The position numbers and the translations under genes are program-made. A stretch of DNA of 14,044 nt from Acidimicrobiaceae bacterium. Lineage in GTDB: Bacteria > Actinomycetota > Acidimicrobiia > Acidimicrobiales > Palsa-688. The notes beneath the pieces were generated by a model. It was given only the letters and a program-made list of their open reading frames with translations. It did not search any database and was not told the DNA's origin. Location of the stretch: the NCBI GenBank assembly GCA_003156795.1, contig PMHU01000294.1:8163-22206 (forward strand), read 5' to 3'. Positions 1 through 6,538 of the stretch are shown in pieces (position 1 is the stretch's first letter; each line of letters starts with the position of its first letter).

Positions 1-28
1 GGTTGCTTCCCGAAATCGAAGGAGACCG

Positions 29-1453
29 ATGATCGAGCGACGGGGGCGTCTGTTGAAGGCGGCCGCGCTCTTGAGCGCCGGCGCCGTCCTTCTGGTCGGG
101 TTCAGCGCGTCGGCAACGTACGGCGGATACATCGGAACGGTCACCAACTCAGCGGACGCGGCCAGCACTGGGACGACGGGATACACGCACACGTACCAGT
201 CGACCAACTGTACGCTCGCGGCGACGACTTCGGCATCCATCAACTGCCCCGGCGGCATCGCCCCCACGTCGGCGACGCCATCCTCCGGATCGATTTCGGT
301 ATCCGATGTGATCACTGACAACGGCACGATCCCGGCGCAGCAGATCTCAGAGCAGGTGAGCGCGACATCGTGCGGCGTGGTCGACCTCGCCAACCAGGCC
401 GAAGCGACCAACCCGTTGCTGCCCCGTTACGGGACCGGCTATTCCCCGAGCACCGGCCCCATGACATCTTCGGGCTCGATCAGCCTCGACGGAAGTACCG
501 CATACGCCACGGATGTTATTTCGCAGGCGCAGCCCAACCCCGGCCTGACGCTCGGCAACCGGTACGGGATCGGCGTCTGGTTCAAGACCTCGGGTGCCAC
601 TGGTGGGCCGATATTCGAGATCGGGACCAGCCCGGTGAACGCGACGGGCGGGGACGACCGCATCCTCTACATGAACTCGTCGGGACATCTGGTATTCGTG
701 CAGAACACGGGCGGCAGTTCTACGACCACGCCGGGCACCTACAACGACGGAGCGTGGCATTTCGTCTACGTCACCATGACCGCTGTCAACGTGCTCCTCA
801 GCCTCGACTCCACGACGACGATCTACGTCGACGGCCAGTCCGTGGCAACGGGCGGCGGGCTCCTGGTCGGCTACAGCTCCGACACCGGCTACTGGCACCT
901 GGGCTGGGCGCCCACGTCCAAGACCGGATTGAGCTCCAGCTACTTCTCGGGGTCGCTGTCGAACTTCGTGGTATTCGACACGTCGCCTGCGCCGGCCAGC
1001 TCGCCCAACCCGAATCCCACGACGCAAGCCGCTTTCAACACGTGGGCGGCGGCGGCGACGGAGCAGTGGGAGCTCAACGACACTGGCACCACCACCTTCG
1101 CCGGTCCCTTCCCGGTAATCGGTTCGACGTCGCCGTGCACCATGGTCAACATCATGTGGGGCTTCACGACTCCCACGTCGTGCGCCGTCGCGCCGGAGTC
1201 GACGACGGCTGCCTGCACGACATCAGCATCCCTCACCACGTTCGTCGCGGCCGGCTGGCAGACGGTCGCGTCGGTAGGCCCGAGCGGCACCCAGACGTCG
1301 ACCATATCGATCAGCAGGGGTTCCAGCTATAACGCCTATATATCGGGTCTGCATCTTTACGTACCCCTCGGGTACCGCGCTCAGAGCATCCCGAGCCTCT
1401 CCTGGTCGCTCACGTTCTCCTGGCCCGGCGCCACGGCCGCGCTGACCGCGTAA
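29..1453 (+). CDS. Secreted LamG-domain protein, probable SipW-type peptidase substrate
   Basis: A 474-residue exported protein. Residues 1-29 form a signal peptide: basic start (ERRGR), hydrophobic core about 10-25, and an ASA cleavage motif at 27-29. The next segment, ATYGGYIGTVTNSADAASTG, resembles the stretch after the signal in SipW-cognate proteins (typically YAxFsDtvtnsgN). Residues about 145-320 look like a LamG/concanavalin-A-like jellyroll, with the typical GIGVWFKTSG strand and the AWHFVYV and IYVDGQ strands. The rest is rich in Ser, Thr and Gly with a few cysteines (61, 73, 115, 370, 384, 396), as in extracellular proteins. There is no LPXTG motif or C-terminal membrane anchor. 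AAGGAG at 19-24, four bases before the ATG, fixes the start. The signal peptidase gene follows 5 bases after the stop, so the two are probably co-transcribed. Its ligand is unknown; a cell-surface or matrix role is inference. Confidence 0.8.
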   Translation: MIERRGRLLKAAALLSAGAVLLVGFSASATYGGYIGTVTNSADAASTGTTGYTHTYQSTNCTLAATTSASINCPGGIAPTSATPSSGSISVSDVITDNGTIPAQQISEQVSATSCGVVDLANQAEATNPLLPRYGTGYSPSTGPMTSSGSISLDGSTAYATDVISQAQPNPGLTLGNRYGIGVWFKTSGATGGPIFEIGTSPVNATGGDDRILYMNSSGHLVFVQNTGGSSTTTPGTYNDGAWHFVYVTMTAVNVLLSLDSTTTIYVDGQSVATGGGLLVGYSSDTGYWHLGWAPTSKTGLSSSYFSGSLSNFVVFDTSPAPASSPNPNPTTQAAFNTWAAAATEQWELNDTGTTTFAGPFPVIGSTSPCTMVNIMWGFTTPTSCAVAPESTTAACTTSASLTTFVAAGWQTVASVGPSGTQTSTISISRGSSYNAYISGLHLYVPLGYRAQSIPSLSWSLTFSWPGATAALTA

Positions 1454-1458
1454 CTCCG

Positions 1459-2424
1459 ATGAGCAGGCACGCCGCCCACGTCGTTCGCGAAGTACGCGCT
1501 CCGCCGCGACGACGCGCCCGTCCCCTGCATTCAGCGCCTCGGCCGACGTATCCGCCTCCGCCGGCGCCTCGAAGGGTCGGTTGGCGAGCGCTTGGAGCGG
1601 TGGTGTTCGCCGGGCTGATCTCCTTCTCCGCGCTGGTCGGGTACTGGGCGCTCACAGGCGGGCGCTGGTACGTCGTCCAGACGCCCTCGATGGGGCAAGC
1701 CGCACCCGTGGGTACCCTCCTGTGGGTCAAGCCGGTCAGCTACGGGTCAATCCACGTAGGCGAGATAATCACGTTCCATCCGCCGGGGACCCATGAGACC
1801 TATTCGCACCGCGTGGTCAGGATCAATTCTGACGGCAGCCTCTCGACCCGAGGCGACATCAATCTTGCCGGGGATCCATGGAAGCTGCGAGCCCCAAACA
1901 TCGAGGGGGCGGTCGCCATGCGGTGGTGGGGCGTCGGGTGGGTCATCGAGGCGGCGCCCTTGCTTGTCGTCGGCGGGATCGCGCTGTGGATACTCGTCTC
2001 CTGGTTTACCCGGCCCAGGTGGAAGGCCCCGGCGGCGATGGTAGGGATCGCCGTGATCCTGTCGCTTTCCATCGTAATTTACAGGCCGTTGGTCAGAGCC
2101 GACCTGCTCAGCTTCGTGCCTCACAGGCACGGCGGCGAGGCGACCTACGTCAGCACCGGGCTCCTTCCAACCAAGTTGAGCGCGCCGGGCAACGGTCACA
2201 TCAACCTTCGCGACGGCCAAGTCGGTTCCATCCTCTCCACCCACCCCATCCACCACGACGTCTATGTGGTTCACCTGGATCCCCGCCTGAGGTGGTGGTG
2301 GTGGCTGGTAATGGTGCTGGTGTGTTTCGCACCGGCTCTGGGGACGGTCCTCATCGGCCGGTCCCGCCAAGAGGGCGACGGACCCATGGCGGCGGGTGCT
2401 TCGGCCCGAGCTATTCCCGTGTAG
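1459..2424 (+). CDS. SipW/archaeal-type signal peptidase I (S26B) with extra C-terminal domain
   Basis: A 321-residue membrane serine peptidase that should remove signal peptides from exported proteins. After a Pro/Arg-rich cytoplasmic tail (1-40) comes a membrane helix at about 45-66. The catalytic Ser is S77 in VVQTPSMGQ. The SHRVVRI motif supplies His117 where bacterial type I enzymes use Lys, and TRGDINLAGDP (D133, D139) is the acidic box. This Ser-His arrangement is that of SipW and of archaeal/ER signal peptidases. Further helices lie at about 163-182, 190-210 and 280-300. Residues 211-278 form an extra loop of about 70 residues between the last two helices, absent from the roughly 190-residue SipW of Bacillus. 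The ATG lies 5 bases after the LamG stop with no clear ribosome site, so translational coupling is likely. The catalytic assignment is firm; the pairing with the upstream protein is inferred from its signal and position. Confidence 0.88.
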   Translation: MSRHAAHVVREVRAPPRRRARPLHSAPRPTYPPPPAPRRVGWRALGAVVFAGLISFSALVGYWALTGGRWYVVQTPSMGQAAPVGTLLWVKPVSYGSIHVGEIITFHPPGTHETYSHRVVRINSDGSLSTRGDINLAGDPWKLRAPNIEGAVAMRWWGVGWVIEAAPLLVVGGIALWILVSWFTRPRWKAPAAMVGIAVILSLSIVIYRPLVRADLLSFVPHRHGGEATYVSTGLLPTKLSAPGNGHINLRDGQVGSILSTHPIHHDVYVVHLDPRLRWWWWLVMVLVCFAPALGTVLIGRSRQEGDGPMAAGASARAIPV

Positions 2425-2472
2425 CGGCCCACCCTGAGTCCACTCGACGTCAGGCAATTCGAAGTCTCCCAT

Positions 2473-2478
2473 TAGTTT
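2473..2478 (+). promoter_or_regulatory. Candidate -10 element for leaderless start
   Basis: TAGTTT fits the TANNNT -10 consensus and ends seven bases before the ATG at 2486, which would put the transcript start at or next to the start codon. The only ribosome-site-like sequence, AGGA at 2480-2483, is too close (two bases) to work well. No convincing -35 element is visible. Confidence 0.4.
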
Positions 2479-2485
2479 CAGGATC

Positions 2486-4078
2486 ATGAACGACGCCGCG
2501 TCCTACGTAGAGGGCTATTTCGCCCGCCTCTCTTACGAACCCGGCGATCAGGTGGCCTTGCACTGCGGCGCGACCGTGCCGAGGCCATCCGGCCGGGTCG
2601 TGCCCGCAGAGACCCCGATGGTCTTCGACCTCGAGGTGGCGAGGCTGGGCGCCGAGCGGGAAGTGGTGCATCGGGTCGAGGGGCTGGTGGCGGAGCCGCA
2701 CCCGATTCCGGAAGACGCGGCCGCGGGCGGAGCCCGCTGGCCGTCGACCCTCCCCTTCGTGGCGGGCGACTGGCGTTCCGGCTGGTATGAGGCCGTACTT
2801 CGAGCCGCGCACGCGGACGGTTCGACGGCCGAGAGCCGAGCCGGGTTCGTGATGCGGGCACCCACAGGGAGCCCGACCTCAGCGATCCTGATGGAGCTCT
2901 CGCTCAACACATGGAACGCCTATAACGATTGGGGTCGATCCAACCTGTACATCGGAGGCACCGCGGTGTCGTTTCGGCGTCCGATGGCCCGTGGCTTCCT
3001 CGACCGTCCGGACGCACTGAACAATCGCAACGCCAACATCGCCCGTCAGCGTGACCTCGGTGGCGATGCCTGGCTGGAATATGCGCGGGCGAACAAGGTC
3101 AGCAGCTGGTCGGCCTGCGCGGGCTGGCCAACCTGGGAGGGGCCGTTCGTCGAGTGGGCCGAACGGGCTGGCTACCGCTTCGACTTCGCAGTCAACGCCG
3201 ACCTGGAAGAGCGTCCGGAGGCGCTGCAGCCGTACCGGATGATGCTGTCCGTCGGTCACGACGAGTACTGGTCGTCGCGGATGCGAGACACGGTGGAAGC
3301 TTTTATCGCGGCCGGGGGCAACGTCGCCTTCCTGTCGGGAAACACGTCTTTCTGGCAGGTCCGCTTCGAGGACGACGGCGACACCATGGTCTCGTACAAG
3401 GACAGGGCGAGGCGAGAGGACCCAGTTCGTCGCGCCAATCCCGAACTGATGACTTCCATGTGGTGCGATCCGATAATCGCCCGGGGCGAGGTGGCCATGA
3501 CCGGCGTGTCGTTCTCTCGGGGCGGGTACGCCCGCCAGGCGGGCTGCACCCCGAGCGGTCAGCGCGGATACACCGTTTGGCGACCGGGCCATTGGCTCTT
3601 CGAAGGTACCGACCTGCGCTACGGCGACCTGCTCGGTGACGAACACTGCGTGGTCGGCTACGAGTGCGACGGCGTGGAGATGACGATCGAGCACGGCCTG
3701 CCGGTACCGACCCATGCCGACGGGTGCCCACCCGGCTTCGAGATCCTGGCCAGCGCGCCGGCACGCCTGTACTCGGTCGACCTCGAAGCTGGCGTCAACG
3801 AATACCCGACTGGGTTGGCGCACACGCGTACCGTCGGTGAGCTGCAAGGCCTGGCCCATGCCCTGTTCGGATCGGCCGAGCCGGAGAACGTTCGCCGGAT
3901 CGCCCACGGGAACGCCGTCCTCGGCGCCTACACAGCCGGCGGCACCGTGGTCACCAGCGGATGCACCGACTGGGCCTACGGCGTGGCGGGCGGCGACCCG
4001 ACCGTCCAGCGGGTCACCAGCAACATCTTGGACCGACTGTCTGCCGATCCCGGCCCGGTCCCAGGGGAACGCCTCTAG
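2486..4078 (+). CDS. N,N-dimethylformamidase large (beta) subunit-like protein
   Basis: A 530-residue protein of the N,N-dimethylformamidase beta-subunit family; the characterised member hydrolyses dimethylformamide to dimethylamine and formate with a mononuclear non-haem iron. Residues 1-125 look like the N-terminal beta-sandwich (YFARLSYEPGDQVALHCGA at 11-29). The catalytic-type domain runs from about 130 to 520, with family-typical stretches LSLNTWNAYNDWGRSNLY (138-155), SVGHDEYWS (255-263), GGNVAFLSGNTSFWQV (277-292) and VVTSGCTDWAYG (488-499). The known enzyme uses two Tyr and one carboxylate as iron ligands; Tyr261 in HDEYW is a plausible one, but I cannot place all three. It is shorter than the roughly 760-residue Paracoccus subunit, and no small alpha subunit is encoded nearby. 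There is no signal peptide. The true substrate may be another amide. The family call is firm; the activity is not. Confidence 0.8.
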   Translation: MNDAASYVEGYFARLSYEPGDQVALHCGATVPRPSGRVVPAETPMVFDLEVARLGAEREVVHRVEGLVAEPHPIPEDAAAGGARWPSTLPFVAGDWRSGWYEAVLRAAHADGSTAESRAGFVMRAPTGSPTSAILMELSLNTWNAYNDWGRSNLYIGGTAVSFRRPMARGFLDRPDALNNRNANIARQRDLGGDAWLEYARANKVSSWSACAGWPTWEGPFVEWAERAGYRFDFAVNADLEERPEALQPYRMMLSVGHDEYWSSRMRDTVEAFIAAGGNVAFLSGNTSFWQVRFEDDGDTMVSYKDRARREDPVRRANPELMTSMWCDPIIARGEVAMTGVSFSRGGYARQAGCTPSGQRGYTVWRPGHWLFEGTDLRYGDLLGDEHCVVGYECDGVEMTIEHGLPVPTHADGCPPGFEILASAPARLYSVDLEAGVNEYPTGLAHTRTVGELQGLAHALFGSAEPENVRRIAHGNAVLGAYTAGGTVVTSGCTDWAYGVAGGDPTVQRVTSNILDRLSADPGPVPGERL

Positions 4079-4788
4079 GCCAGGTGATCGCTAAAGAACT
4101 CGAGCGTCCGAGACCAGGCCAAATCGGCGGCATCCTGGTTGTACATCGACGGGGCATCCCAGTTGCTGAAAGCGTGCCCGGCCTCGTAACGGTGGAACTG
4201 CGTGTCAGGGAGGCCGGTCACCGCTTGCTCGACGGCGGCGATGTTCTCGGTGGATATGAAAGGGTCGTTGGCGCCGTAGTGGAACATGGCCGGGCAGTGG
4301 AGACTTTCGACTTCAGAGAGCATGTCGTTGATGGCCGAGCCGTAGTAGCACACGGCCGCATCGGGACTGCGGCCGTCGACCCTGCTCATGGTGGCGGCAG
4401 CAAATGCCAACCCGCCGCCCAAGCAGAAGCCGATGGCGCCGACTTTGCCAATGCACTCCGGCATGGCCAGAAGGTGGGCGTGGGCGGCGCGAATGTCGCC
4501 GACGGACTTCGGGAAGTCGAACTTCTGGACCATGGCGAAGGCGTCGGCCATGCCGGACTCGTCCTTGCGCTCGAAACGGCGTTCGACGCGCCAGAACATG
4601 TCCGGCGCAAGCGCCAAGTAGCCGGCCCCGGCGAGGCGCTCGGCCAGTGACCGAATGTTGTCGTTGATCCCGAAGATCTCCTGGAAGAGCAAGACCCCCG
4701 GTCCCTCGCCGCCTTCGGGTATGGCGCAGTAGGCGTCGAAATGGTCTCCGTCGACGGCGACGGACTCGTATCTGGTCGTGAGGCTCAT
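4075..4788 (-). CDS. Dienelactone hydrolase family protein
   Basis: A 237-residue cytoplasmic alpha/beta-hydrolase of the dienelactone hydrolase family. The Cys-Asp-His triad is visible: Cys122 in the nucleophile elbow GFCLGG, Asp175 in GANDPFI and His205 in EAGHAFSN. Glu37 in FQEIFGIN matches the conserved Glu that gates the cysteine in true dienelactone hydrolases. Length and motif spacing are normal for the family. Known members open dienelactone to maleylacetate in chloro-aromatic breakdown, but most actinobacterial paralogues have unknown ester or lactone substrates, and no other catechol-pathway genes lie here. The stop codon overlaps that of the convergent formamidase-like gene in the shared CTAG at 4075-4078. 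A VOC gene lies 62 bases upstream on the same strand. The ATG has no ribosome site but is preceded by TACCTT six bases away, suggesting a leaderless message of its own. Confidence 0.9.
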   Translation of the reverse strand: MSLTTRYESVAVDGDHFDAYCAIPEGGEGPGVLLFQEIFGINDNIRSLAERLAGAGYLALAPDMFWRVERRFERKDESGMADAFAMVQKFDFPKSVGDIRAAHAHLLAMPECIGKVGAIGFCLGGGLAFAAATMSRVDGRSPDAAVCYYGSAINDMLSEVESLHCPAMFHYGANDPFISTENIAAVEQAVTGLPDTQFHRYEAGHAFSNWDAPSMYNQDAADLAWSRTLEFFSDHLA

Positions 4789-4794
4789 GCGAGG

Positions 4795-4800
4795 AAGGTA
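4795..4800 (-). promoter_or_regulatory. Candidate -10 element for leaderless hydrolase start
   Basis: Read on the minus strand, TACCTT fits TANNNT and is separated from the ATG at 4788 by six bases (CCTCGC). No purine-rich ribosome site lies upstream. It would provide the hydrolase gene with its own leaderless transcript in addition to any read-through from the VOC gene. Confidence 0.4.
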
Positions 4801-4850
4801 CCCGAGCCGACTCGACGTCGCTCTGTGGATGGCGATTCGAAGGCCGGTGG

Positions 4851-5282
4851 CTAGGCGACCACGAAGATGCAGAAGGGATGCCCGGCCAGGTCGGCGTAGA
4901 CCCGCAGCGGCTCCCCGGGGTCATCGGAGCGGTCCTGGAGGAGCCGGGCGCCGAGGGCCAAGGCCCGCTCGTGTTGAGCATCGAGGTCCCGAAGGGTGGG
5001 CACCGTCAGGTCCAGATGCAACTGTTGTGGTGACGGTCCCTGTGGCCAGGTCGCCTCCGGAAGCCGAGCGACCTGCTGGAAAGCCAACCGGGGCTGACCC
5101 CCGGGGCCGCGCAGCACGAGCCAGTCTTGACCCAACTCGTCGGGCTCATCGGCCGCGGGAGGTTCGTCTCCCGGTCGGTACTGCAAGCCGAGCAGCCGAC
5201 GATAGAACTCCGCCAAGGCGCGTGCATCGGTGCAGTCCAGGACCACCTGTCGAAGTTTAGGAAAGCTATCGTCGGCTTCCAC
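4851..5282 (-). CDS. Glyoxalase/VOC superfamily protein
   Basis: A small vicinal-oxygen-chelate protein, 143 residues from the GTG chosen here. It carries the two beta-alpha-beta-beta-beta halves of a glyoxalase-like fold: the first begins at LRQVVLDCTDARALAEFY (10-27), the second at QLHLDLTVPTLRDLDAQHERA (about 87-107), and it ends in RVYADLAGHPFCIFVV. This pattern fits the Glyoxalase_6 subgroup, whose members act as metal enzymes or as small-molecule-binding proteins; the ligand is unknown. The frame stays open to an ATG at 5303 and another at 5369, but those starts lack ribosome sites and add residues with no family resemblance, whereas GTG 5282 has GAGGTGGG three bases upstream. The dienelactone hydrolase follows 62 bases downstream on the same strand, so a loose operon is possible. 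Confidence 0.8.
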   Translation of the reverse strand: MEADDSFPKLRQVVLDCTDARALAEFYRRLLGLQYRPGDEPPAADEPDELGQDWLVLRGPGGQPRLAFQQVARLPEATWPQGPSPQQLHLDLTVPTLRDLDAQHERALALGARLLQDRSDDPGEPLRVYADLAGHPFCIFVVA

Positions 5283-5285
5283 CGG

Positions 5286-5293
5286 CCCACCTC
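5286..5293 (-). promoter_or_regulatory. Ribosome binding site deciding the VOC start
   Basis: GAGGTGGG on the minus strand lies three bases before GTG 5282. It is the only good ribosome site among the three candidate starts (5282, 5303, 5369) and supports the shortest form, which also matches the family's N-terminus. Confidence 0.5.
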
Positions 5294-5506
5294 GCGCCAG
5301 CATGCCCGGGTGGCTCAGACCCCCACCCGCATCAGACAGCCCAGCGTACTTATAGCCGGTGCACACCATCGACGGGTCCGGATCATCCCGCTAAATCCGC
5401 GAGCTGTGAGAACCGTGCCCACGATCCAGGCCGTCAGCTGAAGACGGGCCTCTCCATCGGCTATCTGGCCGCCGGTGGTCCCGACCTCTGCGTCCACCTT
5501 CAGGAG

Positions 5507-5512
5507 TAGGGT
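5507..5512 (+). promoter_or_regulatory. Candidate -10 element for leaderless Mop gene
   Basis: TAGGGT fits TANNNT and is six bases from ATG 5519. An AGGAG at 5502-5506 overlaps the same stretch and would be well spaced for a TTG at 5513, so a leadered TTG start two codons earlier is the alternative reading. Confidence 0.35.
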
Positions 5513-5518
5513 TTGGGC

Positions 5519-5728
5519 ATGAGGTTGAGCGCAAGAAATCAACTCGATGGAACCGTGCGCCGCGTACAGCACGGCGCGGTGATGTCCTCGGTGGTGATCG
5601 GCCTCCCTGGCGGCCAGGAGGTCGTATCGGTGATCACGAAAGAATCAGCGGAAGCGTTGGAGTTGAAGGAAGGCGACGCAGTCAAGGCGATCATCAAGTC
5701 CACCGAGGTCGTCATCGGCAAGGACTGA
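5519..5728 (+). CDS. Molybdate-binding Mop/TOBE-domain protein
   Basis: A 69-residue protein made of a single TOBE (Mop) domain. MRLSARNQLDGTV at the start, then GAVMSSVVIGLPGG, and VKAIIKSTEVVIGKD at the end are the family's hallmark segments. Small molbindins of this size assemble into ring-shaped oligomers that bind molybdate or tungstate and buffer it in the cytoplasm for molybdopterin enzymes or transport control. No molybdate transporter or cofactor gene is in the window. The ATG at 5519 gives the canonical N-terminus; an in-frame TTG at 5513 would add two residues and has an AGGAG upstream. The gene stands alone, converging on the interrupted deacetylase gene, whose terminal stop begins 13 bases beyond this stop codon. 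Confidence 0.88.
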   Translation: MRLSARNQLDGTVRRVQHGAVMSSVVIGLPGGQEVVSVITKESAEALELKEGDAVKAIIKSTEVVIGKD

Positions 5729-5741
5729 TCGGGGCCCGGCG

Positions 5742-5963
5742 CTAGCGCTGCTGGGCCAGGAGTTCCCAACCACGGGGTGGAGGAGCCAGTCGCCAGAACT
5801 GTTCAGCCACGTTGGCGTCGAGGCGCTCGGTGAGGGCGTGGTCCCGCTCGAGCGGGGGGATCTGGCTGGCGTAGCACTCGATCGCTCTGCGCTTGCGGGA
5901 CAGGTCGCTATCGAGGGGCACGATCGCTGGGGTCGGCCAGACACCCGAGTGGAACAGGGTCGA
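5742..5963 (-). pseudogene. C-terminal part of PIG-L deacetylase beyond an in-frame TAG
   Basis: Immediately after the TAG at 5964-5966 the same reading frame stays open for 73 codons to a second TAG at 5742-5744. The translation begins STLFHSGVWPTPAIVPL and contains RKRRAIECYASQIPP, which looks like the ordinary C-terminal segment of PIG-L proteins (basic, Lys/Arg-rich, AIxCYxSQ). No frameshift is needed to join it to the upstream part. The whole gene (5742-6515) would encode 257 residues, a normal family length. Either a single base change created the stop, the stop is read through, or the assembly has an error. It has no start codon or ribosome site of its own that I would trust. Confidence 0.75.
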
Positions 5964-6515
5964 CTACCGCCACGCCAGCAGGCCGGGCACATGCTTGTAG
6001 CCGTGATCCTCGTATGCGAACCAGGCCCAATCCGGTCTCTGCTGCCGCACGAGGAGACAAGCTTCGTGGGTCAGAGTGTGATCGGGGTTGGCCAGGCCCA
6101 TCGGGACGAAGACGGCGGTCGGTGCTATGGCGTCGATAGCAGCCAGGATGACGGGCGCCACTTCGGCCGGCGTGTGGCTCTGATCCGACCGAAGGTACTG
6201 GTGGTCGGCGAAGTCCAGCCAGAGCGGCTCGGCGCCGAGGACTGCCATCGCGGCCCGGTCCTCTTCGCGGCGGGCGGCGACGACGTCGTCGCCGGGGCGG
6301 AACCCGCCCAGCGCGTCCCATTCTGTCGGTGGGTTCGGGTACTCCGGTGGCTGGCCGCCGAACACGGTGACCACTGTCGTGCGGGAGGCGTCGGCGTGGC
6401 GGATAAGCATCTGGCCGGCGCCCATCGCGACGTCGTCGAAATGTGGAGACACGGCCACGATGACGCCAAGCTCGTCCGGCCCGACCTGCCCCCAAGTCGG
6501 TTGCTCGTACTCCAC
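5964..6515 (-). CDS. PIG-L family deacetylase, truncated by in-frame TAG
   Basis: A 183-residue reading frame covering the catalytic portion of a PIG-L (LmbE-like) zinc deacetylase; known relatives remove N-acetyl groups from GlcNAc conjugates, including MshB and Mca of mycothiol metabolism. The zinc motif is SPHFDDVAMGAG (His25, Asp27, Asp28). The conserved helix REEDRAAMAVLGA follows at 83-95, and PDHTLTH at 144-150 supplies the third metal ligand. The frame stops at TAG just after LLAWR, yet the same frame continues with the family's C-terminal region to 5742. The start is a GTG with no ribosome site; TACTGT six bases upstream suggests a leaderless message. It diverges from the F420-type oxidoreductase across only 23 bases. 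The substrate is unknown. Whether the shortened protein folds is doubtful, since the lost tail is about 30% of the family length. Confidence 0.75.
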   Translation of the reverse strand: MEYEQPTWGQVGPDELGVIVAVSPHFDDVAMGAGQMLIRHADASRTTVVTVFGGQPPEYPNPPTEWDALGGFRPGDDVVAARREEDRAAMAVLGAEPLWLDFADHQYLRSDQSHTPAEVAPVILAAIDAIAPTAVFVPMGLANPDHTLTHEACLLVRQQRPDWAWFAYEDHGYKHVPGLLAWR

Positions 6516-6521
6516 GCGGTC

Positions 6522-6527
6522 ACAGTA
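6522..6527 (-). promoter_or_regulatory. Candidate -10 element for PIG-L gene
   Basis: TACTGT on the minus strand fits TANNNT, six bases before GTG 6515. It overlaps by two bases the candidate -10 of the divergent gene on the other strand. Confidence 0.4.
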
Positions 6528-6531
6528 TCGT
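6526..6531 (+). promoter_or_regulatory. Candidate -10 element for LLM oxidoreductase gene
   Basis: TATCGT fits TANNNT, seven bases before ATG 6539. No ribosome site is present upstream of the ATG, so a leaderless transcript is likely. It shares bases with the divergent hexamer at 6522-6527. Confidence 0.42.
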
Positions 6532-6538
6532 CCGGGCG

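Noticed and set aside
347..1027. Long open frame on the minus strand across the LamG gene
   Set aside because: It is a mirror of third-position GC bias in the real gene; the translation is Arg/Gly-rich with no domain, and the plus-strand product has a signal peptide, a ribosome site and a recognisable fold.
2879..3907. 342-codon open frame antisense to the formamidase-like gene
   Set aside because: No family resemblance or ribosome site, and low-complexity Arg/Ala/Val composition; the plus-strand frame has clear conserved motifs throughout.
5742..6515. A frameshift as the cause of the PIG-L interruption
   Set aside because: The frame after the TAG is the same as before it and matches the family; the other two frames near 5964 give no family-like sequence.
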